8,223 nt of DNA from Desulfobacteraceae bacterium (GTDB taxonomy: Bacteria > Desulfobacterota > DSM-4660 > Desulfatiglandales > B25-G16), in contig JAPVWE010000048.1 of NCBI GenBank assembly GCA_028572035.1, positions 1 to 8,223 on the forward strand. Reading direction: 5' to 3'. The position numbers were made by a program, and so were the translations under genes. Each line of letters begins with the position of its first letter. Within the stretch, counting starts at the first letter, position 1. The notes below the pieces were generated by a model that made no database searches, was not told the DNA's origin, and worked only from the letters and a program-made list of their open reading frames with translations. Below are positions 1-5,129 of the stretch, piece after piece.

Positions 1-2
1 TC

Positions 3-2405
3 CGTACCTTAAGTGAATATACCTCGGTGGAACAGATAGCAAATACCGTTATCGGATATCGCAAGGAAGCACCGATCTACATCAAGAATGTGGCCCGGGT
101 CACAGATACCTATGAGGAACCCACCCGTGTCATTCGCAGCAATCGAAAGCCTGGGGTCTTGCTTATTGTCTCGAAAAACTCGAAAGCAAACACGGTTCAG
201 GTGGCCGATCGGGTTATGGATGAGGTGCCTGAAATCGTTCGCAGGCTTCCTGAGGGCGTGAAGATTGGAGTGATCTTCAACCAGGCAGATTTCATCAAAC
301 GTTCCATCAGAAACCTCAGTTTTACAGCTATTCAGGCATTCTTCCTTGCAGGACTCGTTCTACTCTTTTTCCTTCACAATATCCGGGCCTCCATCATCGT
401 GGCACTCTCCATCCCCATATCGATCGTTGTGACCTTCGGTGTTTTGGATCTGGCCAAGCTCACCCTCAACATGATGTCCATGGCAGGCCTGGCCCTGGCC
501 GTGGGTTTGCTCGTGGATAACTCCATCGTTGTACTCGAAAACATATTTCGTCATTTTCGTGAAGGAGGAAACCTCCTGGATAGCGCGGATCAAGGAACCG
601 CAGAGGTGGCCACAGCTATCATCGCCTCAGCACTTACCACCATTTCGGTATTCTTCCCGGTCCTTTTTGTACCTGGCATCGCAGGCGTGTTGTTCAATGA
701 CATGGCCCTCACAATCTGTTTTTCACTCTTCTGTGCGCTCCTCATATCCTTGACGCTCATCCCTCTTCTTTCCTCAAAGTTCTTGAGGATAAGTGGTGAA
801 GTAAGACACAACCTCTCCGAAAAGATCTCCAACGGGATTGATTTGCGGCTGCAAAATCTGATCCGTGGTTATTCTCGAGCGCTGAACTGGTGTCTCAACC
901 ACCGGAAGATAACCCTGACGATCGCCTTTATTTCCCTTGCCGGGAGCCTGGCGCTCGTTCCAAAGGTGGGAATGGATTTCTTCCCAAAAATGGATGAAAG
1001 CCATTTTGAGATACAGTTGGAAAGGGCCCCGGGCACAAGCCTGAAATCGACCGAGATGACCTTTCGGCACATTGAGGATATCATTCATGAGACTGTCCCC
1101 GAGCTGAAAAATCAGAGCACAGACATCGGTGTTGGAGAAGCCTTCGGTGCCTTTGGAAAGGGCTCCTATGCAGGAGATATCCATGTCAATCTGGTCGATA
1201 TGGGAAAAAGGAAGCGAAAGCAGATGGAGATCGAGTCTGCCCTGAGAAAGAAAATGGAGCAGATACCCGGCATTACCTTTTCAATCACCCGTGGCCACTT
1301 CCTTGGGGAAGAGGGGGATCTCATCATCTATCTCTATGGTGAAAACCTCGATGCAGGACGAATCCTATCCGAGAAGATGAAAGAGGCCACAAATGATGTC
1401 CCTGGTGCCGTGGATGTCACTACGAGCCTGGAAGCAGGAAGGCCAGAGCTTCAGATCATACTGGATCGAGACAGAATATCCGCTCTCGGATTAAGCGCCT
1501 TTCAGGTCGCCAACGCGATCTCCACATACATAAAAGGGACCAGGGCTTCATTGTTTCGTGATCGGGATGAGGAATATGACATACTCGTTCAACTAGATCC
1601 AAGATACCGGGAAAGCACAAAAATACTCAAAGATCTCTTTGTGACAACCCCCAGTGGGGATCAAATTCCCCTCTCGAGCATTGCTGAGATTCGTCGGGGC
1701 CTATCGCCCTCGAGCATTTTGAGGCGAGACCAACAAAGGGTAGTCAATATTTCGGTCTCCGTTCATGGTAGGAACCTGGGCGATGTCACCCGAGACGTGG
1801 AAGAGCAACTCGAGAAGATAGAGATCCCGCCTGATTTCAGCTACGAATTCGGGGGCTCTGCTCAGGATATGAGGACCTCATTCAAATGGCTGGGGGTGGC
1901 CTTTTGCGCAGCAGCACTAATCGTCTATATGGTCATGGCATCTCTTTACGAATCCTTTATGGCCCCCTTTATCATTTTCTTGACCATCCCCCTTGCCGTG
2001 GTGGGCGTAATCGTCATCCTCTTCCTCACCGGAACCCCTTTGAGCGTTGTCGCCTTTATTGGCGTCATCATGCTGGCAGGAATCGTGGTCAATAACTCCA
2101 TCGTCCTGGTCGATTATATCAATCGACTCAGGGCACGAGGATATTCCATTCGGGAAGCGGTGATGGAAGGGGGCAGAACGAGACTTCGACCCATTTTGAT
2201 GACCGCCTTAACAACCATCCTTGCCCTGACTCCCCTCGCCCTGGGATTGGGATCTGGCGGAGAGGCCTGGTCTCCCATGGCCCGTTCTGTCATCGGGGGT
2301 TTGGCGGCAAGTACTCTCCTGACTCTCCTGGTCATCCCGGTCATTTATACCTATCTCGCGCCCAAAAGGATTGTGCAATCAGAGCAAAATGATCCCTCTT
2401 CTTAA
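3..2405 (+). CDS. RND-family efflux permease, 5'-truncated by the window edge
   Basis: This is an inner-membrane, proton-driven RND (HAE-type, AcrB/SwrC-like) transporter that normally works with a periplasmic adaptor and an outer-membrane channel. The frame is open from position 3 with no stop upstream, so the true start is outside the window. About 800 residues remain of a usual 1,020-1,050, so the first transmembrane helix and first porter subdomain are missing. Visible in order are porter sequence, a block of hydrophobic helices at about nt 320-780, the post-TM7 signature GMDFFPKMDE (near 969), a second porter region, and five C-terminal helices at about nt 1880-2370. The TM4 motif GLLVDNSIVV keeps the first proton-relay Asp (codon 516-518), but the second AcrB Asp is Asn. 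The AcrB TM10 Lys position is also Asn (GIVVNNSIVLVDY). To my knowledge both changes are common in SwrC-like members. Family certain; substrate unknown. Confidence 0.95.
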   Translation, partial: RTLSEYTSVEQIANTVIGYRKEAPIYIKNVARVTDTYEEPTRVIRSNRKPGVLLIVSKNSKANTVQVADRVMDEVPEIVRRLPEGVKIGVIFNQADFIKRSIRNLSFTAIQAFFLAGLVLLFFLHNIRASIIVALSIPISIVVTFGVLDLAKLTLNMMSMAGLALAVGLLVDNSIVVLENIFRHFREGGNLLDSADQGTAEVATAIIASALTTISVFFPVLFVPGIAGVLFNDMALTICFSLFCALLISLTLIPLLSSKFLRISGEVRHNLSEKISNGIDLRLQNLIRGYSRALNWCLNHRKITLTIAFISLAGSLALVPKVGMDFFPKMDESHFEIQLERAPGTSLKSTEMTFRHIEDIIHETVPELKNQSTDIGVGEAFGAFGKGSYAGDIHVNLVDMGKRKRKQMEIESALRKKMEQIPGITFSITRGHFLGEEGDLIIYLYGENLDAGRILSEKMKEATNDVPGAVDVTTSLEAGRPELQIILDRDRISALGLSAFQVANAISTYIKGTRASLFRDRDEEYDILVQLDPRYRESTKILKDLFVTTPSGDQIPLSSIAEIRRGLSPSSILRRDQQRVVNISVSVHGRNLGDVTRDVEEQLEKIEIPPDFSYEFGGSAQDMRTSFKWLGVAFCAAALIVYMVMASLYESFMAPFIIFLTIPLAVVGVIVILFLTGTPLSVVAFIGVIMLAGIVVNNSIVLVDYINRLRARGYSIREAVMEGGRTRLRPILMTALTTILALTPLALGLGSGGEAWSPMARSVIGGLAASTLLTLLVIPVIYTYLAPKRIVQSEQNDPSS

Positions 2406-2423
2406 GCCCGCGAGCTTTTTTTT
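2404..2423 (+). terminator. weak intrinsic terminator candidate after the RND gene
   Basis: The RND stop codon runs into AAGC (2404-2407), a six-base loop and GCTT (2414-2417), with eight T residues at 2416-2423. The T-run is good, but the stem is only four pairs, so termination may be weak. No longer stem was found nearby. Confidence 0.35.
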
Positions 2424-2540
2424 AATGATTTCAGTCAAATTCCTCTCGCTCCTCCATTTTGTGCTTGAGATTCTCCTTGGCTTTACCTTAGGGTAGGGAA
2501 AAGACAAAGTGATAAATGCTATAAGAGGAGGTGCTGCAAG

Positions 2541-3509
2541 ATGAAAAAAATTCGAGTTGGAGCCGCCCAGATATCACCTTACTTCTTTGATAAGGAAAAA
2601 ACCCTGGAGAAAACCTGCCACTACATCCGGGAGGCAGGCAAATTGGGACTTGACCTTGTAGTTTTTCCAGAGGTCTACTTCTGCGGCTATCCCTTTTGGA
2701 GGGGGGGAGTTTCTGTTCGCCAGTCCACTGAACTTGCAGCGAAAATGATTGGAAGCGCCATCAGGTGGAATGGTGAAGAGGCCGTCCAAATGGCCGAGGT
2801 GGCAAAAAAGGCCAAGGTCAACTGTGTAATCGGGTGTAATGAATTAAGTGACCAACCCGGAAGCCTTACCATCTACAATTCCCTGATTGTTATCAGCCGG
2901 GAGGGTAGAGTCTTAGGACGGCATAGAAAATTGATGCCCACCCACTCTGAGAGGGTTTACTGGGGTATGGGAGATGCAAGTGATATCCGCACCTTTAAGC
3001 TTGACATAGGTACCACAGGAGCATGCATCTGCTATGAGCATCACATGACTCTTCTCAGGGCTGCCATGGCGATCAAGGGAGAGGAGATCCACTGCGCCCT
3101 ATGGCCCGGCTGGTGGAAAGTAGACGGCCATCTGGGGGCCAAGACAGGAGAGCCAGGATCCAAAACATGTGATATCGAAAGTGCTATTCGCCAGCATGCC
3201 ATAGAAAATCAGGTCTTCGTGATAAGCTCCAGCTGGTACCTTAAGGAAGAGGACATTCCACCGGAACTCAAAGAGGTGATGAGATACAATCTTGCCGTTG
3301 GAGGAAGCTGTATTGTGAACCCGGCTGGGATCATCATTGAAGGGCCCGTGTTCAATCAAGAGACTATTGTTCATACGGAGATCGACCTGGGCGAAAGAGA
3401 GCTGGCAAAGGCATATTTTGACGGCGTAGGCCACTACTCCAGACCCGATCTCCTCAGCCTCAGGATACAGGACCAGGCCTGGACCCCTTCTGGACCCAAA
3501 AAACTATAA
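2541..3509 (+). CDS. nitrilase (carbon-nitrogen hydrolase family, nitrilase branch)
   Basis: Predicted cytoplasmic enzyme converting a nitrile to the carboxylic acid and ammonia (EC 3.5.5.1-like). The 322 residues cover the whole alpha-beta-beta-alpha hydrolase fold. The catalytic triad is visible: Glu44 in VVFPEVYFCGYPFW, Lys130 in GRHRKLMPTHSERVYWG, and Cys164 in CICYEHHM. The second conserved Glu is Glu137 (HSER). The GYPxW, PTHxER and C-terminal GHYSRPD motifs point to the true nitrilase branch rather than amidase, beta-ureidopropionase or Nit/Fhit types. Arylacetonitrilase, aliphatic nitrilase and cyanide-degrading enzymes share these motifs, so the substrate is open. The ATG at 2541 is set by AGAGGAGGT at 2524-2532, eight bases upstream. 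It lies 135 bases after the RND gene with no sign of co-function. No aldoxime dehydratase, nitrile hydratase or amidase gene is next to it. Confidence 0.9.
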   Translation: MKKIRVGAAQISPYFFDKEKTLEKTCHYIREAGKLGLDLVVFPEVYFCGYPFWRGGVSVRQSTELAAKMIGSAIRWNGEEAVQMAEVAKKAKVNCVIGCNELSDQPGSLTIYNSLIVISREGRVLGRHRKLMPTHSERVYWGMGDASDIRTFKLDIGTTGACICYEHHMTLLRAAMAIKGEEIHCALWPGWWKVDGHLGAKTGEPGSKTCDIESAIRQHAIENQVFVISSSWYLKEEDIPPELKEVMRYNLAVGGSCIVNPAGIIIEGPVFNQETIVHTEIDLGERELAKAYFDGVGHYSRPDLLSLRIQDQAWTPSGPKKL

Positions 3510-3561
3510 ACCCCAGTATCCGGATGAAGGGGGGAATGATTGTAGGTAATTGTTCAGGTAG

Positions 3562-3585
3562 CCACCAAGGCACCAAGACACAAAG
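3562..3585 (+). repeat. three imperfect tandem octamers (CCACCAAG type)
   Basis: Three consecutive 8-mers are visible: CCACCAAG, GCACCAAG and ACACAAAG. This kind of short repeat is, from general knowledge, scattered through intergenic DNA of many environmental bacteria. Just downstream, CTGCC (3593-3597) and GGCAG (3615-3619) form a small inverted repeat. The rest of 3510-3680 shows no coding potential that I can support. Confidence 0.5.
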
Positions 3586-3680
3586 AATAGACCTGCCCGC
3601 CATCGTCCGCCTGAGGCAGATTAGTGGCTGAATAGTTACGATTGTAGAAGAAAAAAATCAGCGGAAAGATAAAAAAGATC

Positions 3681-3707
3681 TCAAGTTTTTGATCAACATG
3701 CCGATAC
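3681..3707 (+). promoter_or_regulatory. flagellar sigma-28 (FliA/SigD-type) promoter
   Basis: The -35 element TCAAGTTT (3681-3688) matches the sigma-28 consensus TAAAGTTT at 7 of 8 bases. After exactly 11 bases comes GCCGATAC (3700-3707), matching GCCGATAA at 7 of 8. Spacing and both boxes fit the classic flagellar class-3 promoter. Transcription would begin near 3714, about 35 bases before the riboswitch core. This assigns the downstream gene to the late flagellar or chemotaxis regulon. Confidence 0.8.
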
Positions 3708-3740
3708 AGATATATAGATAGATGGACAATAAAAGATCTG

Positions 3741-3840
3741 TTTGCTAAAGGGCAAACCTTCCGAAAGGCAGGGGCGCAAAGCTGCCGGCCTAAGTCCCGG
3801 GTTAGCGGGATAAGGTTGCTGGGCTGCCAGGTGAATATGG
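3741..3840 (+). promoter_or_regulatory. c-di-GMP-I riboswitch (GEMM-I aptamer)
   Basis: The conserved GEMM-I core is present in order. AGGGCAAACC lies at 3749-3758, followed by a hairpin capped by the GAAA tetraloop (3763-3766), then GCGCAAAGC (3774-3782). GGCCTAAG comes next at 3787-3794, whose CCTAAG is one strand of the 11-nt tetraloop receptor. The other strand is TAAGG (3811-3815), across a TCCC/GGGA hairpin. The closing segment is GGTTGCTGGGCTGCCAGG. By my alignment to the Vibrio Vc2 aptamer, the specificity base (G20) falls in the GGG of AGGGC and is G here. This favours c-di-GMP over cAMP-GMP. The aptamer sits in the leader of the sigma-28 transcript, directly before an intrinsic terminator. 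Outer boundaries are approximate. Confidence 0.92.
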
Positions 3841-3851
3841 TAGATAATGAG

Positions 3852-3882
3852 CCCGCTTCCTCCTCTCGGAAGCGGGTTTTTT
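3852..3882 (+). terminator. intrinsic terminator, expression platform of the riboswitch
   Basis: CCCGCTTCC (3852-3860) and GGAAGCGGG (3868-3876) form a perfect 9-bp stem with a 7-base loop, followed by six T residues (3877-3882). It lies between the aptamer and the start codon at 3928, the expected place for a transcriptional expression platform. The 5' arm CCCGCT (3852-3857) is also complementary to AGCGGG (3804-3809) inside the aptamer. That pairing would act as an antiterminator when the aptamer is not folded. Confidence 0.9.
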
Positions 3883-3927
3883 ATTGAGTACTACCAAAGG
3901 AGGTTTAACAATAACAGGGAGGAAAAA

Positions 3928-4308
3928 ATGGGAACAACAATAGACTACCCAGTTCAAAGCCTGGATGCCTGGAGAAACAAAACCCTGGCCAATACGAAGG
4001 CACCTAAAACTTTGGAAAAGTCATCCGAACAGCCCGGGCCGCCGGATAAGGCCACAAAAGCCGGCGAATCCCAAGTCCGTGATCTTGACATGGCCAATGA
4101 TCCAAGAGACATGGTTGAAATCCAGAATCTTAACCACCAGGTAATCGAGGCCAACCAAGCCAGTCTTGAGAATAGGGTTAAGGATGTCGATGAGGCCTCA
4201 AAGTTGGCACAGGAAATCATAGGACTGCTTAACTCAGAAAACGAGAGATCACGAGTTGAACAGGTACATGATCTCAGTCAGGTAAATCTGCTCGACTTAT
4301 TGTCTTAG
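3928..4308 (+). CDS. small flagellar-regulon protein with flagellin C-terminus-like motifs (hypothetical)
   Basis: A 126-residue soluble protein with no signal peptide and no membrane segment. The start ATG at 3928 is set by AGGGAGG (3916-3922), five bases upstream; the in-frame ATG at 3847 lies inside the terminator hairpin. Residues 1-47 are polar and low in structure (many Lys, Pro, Ser, Thr). Residues 48-126 look helical. Residues 82-90 (NRVKDVDEA) and the ending LLDLL resemble the flagellin C-terminal domain, where SRIRDVDxA is followed about 43 residues later by VLxLL; the spacing here is nearly the same. SQVRDLDMA (48-56) looks like a second copy 34 residues earlier. The sigma-28 promoter and c-di-GMP riboswitch support a motility role. 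It could be a flagellin-like accessory, export chaperone partner or regulator; homology is inferred by eye. It seems to be a single-gene unit. Confidence 0.8.
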   Translation: MGTTIDYPVQSLDAWRNKTLANTKAPKTLEKSSEQPGPPDKATKAGESQVRDLDMANDPRDMVEIQNLNHQVIEANQASLENRVKDVDEASKLAQEIIGLLNSENERSRVEQVHDLSQVNLLDLLS

Positions 4309-4390
4309 TTTTGCACTGAACAAATGAGCTGCCGAATATAAGATAGAAAAAGGCCAGACTGCTGTCAAGCCGTTCATCATACAGTTTTCC

Positions 4391-4431
4391 AAACAAAAAG
4401 GCATCTCCTCTTACCTCGACAAGATGCCTTT
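4391..4431 (-). terminator. intrinsic terminator of the cold shock gene
   Basis: AAAGGCATCT (4397-4406) and AGATGCCTTT (4422-4431) pair perfectly over 10 bp with a 15-base loop. Read on the minus strand, the stem is followed by TTTTTGTTT (4399-4391), a good U-tract 20 bases past the csp stop. On the plus strand only a short T-run follows, so it may weakly stop the converging riboswitch-controlled transcript as well. Confidence 0.75.
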
Positions 4432-4451
4432 GTTAACCGTACCGCACTGAA

Positions 4452-4652
4452 CTAAAGCTTAGTGACGTTCTTGGCCTTTGGTCCTCTGTCGCTCTCTTCC
4501 ACATCAAAGCTCACCCGGTCACCTTCAGAGAGGGTCTTGAACCCCGGCATATCGATTGCGGAGTGGTGGACAAATAGGTCGCCACCGTCTTCCTGCTGAA
4601 TGAATCCATACCCTTTTTTGTCACTAAACCACTTTACTGTTCCTTCTGCCAT
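4452..4652 (-). CDS. CspA-family cold shock protein
   Basis: A 66-residue single cold shock domain, the normal size of CspA-type single-stranded nucleic-acid binding RNA chaperones. The two RNA-binding motifs are intact: RNP1 as KGYGFI (residues 13-18) and RNP2 as LFVHHS (26-31). The start MAEGTVKWF is typical of the family, as is the ending GPKAKNVTKL. The ATG (4652-4650) follows AAGGAGGT on the minus strand (4667-4660), an excellent SD site. The frame stays open upstream to 4778, but that part is unlike the family and is the leader. It is monocistronic, convergent with the flagellin-C-like gene and divergent from the glycosyltransferases. Whether it is cold-induced or constitutive cannot be told from sequence. 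It is family-typical throughout. Confidence 0.97.
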   Translation of the reverse strand: MAEGTVKWFSDKKGYGFIQQEDGGDLFVHHSAIDMPGFKTLSEGDRVSFDVEESDRGPKAKNVTKL

Positions 4653-4777
4653 AGCGCTGACCTCCTTTGCAAAACTTTCTATAATGATCCCAAACGTCAG
4701 GTCGCCACTCTGGCAAAGGAAACGTTCCCTCAGAGCAAAGCCGACCCGCGAATCCAGCCGGGTCATTAACATAGGCA

Positions 4778-4807
4778 ACCATAATGCATGGCTTTGTCAA
4801 ATGTCAA
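4778..4807 (-). promoter_or_regulatory. sigma-70-type promoter of csp with long 5' leader
   Basis: On the minus strand TTGACA (4807-4802) is followed after 18 bases by TATGGT (4783-4778), 4 of 6 to the -10 consensus. A second TTGACA lies at 4800-4795 but has no -10 at the right distance. Transcription would start near 4771, giving a leader of roughly 118 nt before the ATG at 4652. Long leaders are usual for cold-regulated csp genes. The leader contains an inverted repeat, GACCCG/CGGGTC (4743-4748 with 4759-4764), near its 5' end. Confidence 0.6.
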
Positions 4808-4872
4808 GGGGAAAAAGGACCGTCCAGGGTAACGTCGAAGTCCAGGGGATGGGTATCTTTTTTTTGCTTATG

Positions 4873-4898
4873 CCCCTGGCCCAGACCCCTGGCCCAGA
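4873..4898. repeat. tandem 13-bp direct repeat
   Basis: CCCCTGGCCCAGA occurs twice with no gap (4873-4885 and 4886-4898) and is followed by a decayed partial third copy (CCTGG). CCAGGGG at 4842-4848 is the inverse of CCCCTGG, so the region can also fold. It sits in the non-coding stretch 4808-5093 between the csp promoter and the glycosyltransferase promoter. Confidence 0.7.
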
Positions 4899-4987
4899 CC
4901 TGGTATGTCAAGATGCGGTGATGGAAAGTGAGGCATTCATAAGCAGTGAAAACAGTTGCATATCCACATCCCGTCGCACCTCCCGAT

Positions 4988-5009
4988 CCCGTCCCGGTCT
5001 CGGGACGGG
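4988..5009. repeat. GC-rich perfect inverted repeat (9 bp stem, 4-base loop)
   Basis: CCCGTCCCG (4988-4996) and CGGGACGGG (5001-5009) pair perfectly around the loop GTCT. There is no T-run on either side, so it is not a standard terminator. It resembles REP-like intergenic palindromes. It lies 85 bases before the glycosyltransferase promoter. No gene is supported in 4808-5093. Confidence 0.7.
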
Positions 5010-5093
5010 GAGGGCAGGCCTCATATAGCTTAGATTAGTGGGTGTTTCACTATGACGTGGCCCTGGCTGACCCCTTTCATATCCCACTTTAGT

Positions 5094-5122
5094 TTGACTG
5101 GGCAGATTACTTTTGATATAAA
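5094..5122 (+). promoter_or_regulatory. sigma-70-type promoter of the glycosyltransferase pair
   Basis: TTGACT (5094-5099, 5 of 6) and TATAAA (5117-5122, 5 of 6) are separated by the ideal 17 bases. The predicted start of transcription, about seven bases past the -10, falls at 5129-5130, exactly on the ATG at 5130. This implies a leaderless mRNA, in keeping with the lack of an SD site there. Confidence 0.7.
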
Positions 5123-5129
5123 CAATAGC

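Noticed and set aside
774..1184. Minus-strand frames within the RND gene
   Set aside because: Shadows of a certain coding region; no start signals or family features.
2465..2494. TTGAGA-18-TAGGGT as a promoter for the nitrilase
   Set aside because: The -10 matches only 3 of 6; too weak to list, although the gene probably has a promoter in this gap.
3562..3585. CRISPR array
   Set aside because: The repeats are 8-mers with no spacers and only three imperfect units.
3749..3840. cAMP-GMP (GEMM-Ib) specificity for the riboswitch
   Set aside because: The aligned specificity base is G rather than A, which favours c-di-GMP. My numbering comes from memory of the Vc2 aptamer, so this should be tested.
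3847..3927. In-frame 27-codon N-terminal extension of the flagellin-C-like gene from ATG 3847
   Set aside because: It lies across the terminator hairpin and T-run and has no SD site, while ATG 3928 has a good one.
4653..4778. Longer N-terminus for the cold shock protein
   Set aside because: The extension is unlike any CspA family member, and a strong SD site sits directly before the ATG at 4652.
4600..5028. Plus-strand 142-codon reading frame
   Set aside because: Antisense to csp over its first part, then runs through repeats and a palindrome; no recognisable protein features and no SD site.
5052..5129. Upstream start for the first glycosyltransferase
   Set aside because: The best promoter (5094-5122) lies inside this stretch, and the extra residues lack family similarity. 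The choice is likely but not proven.
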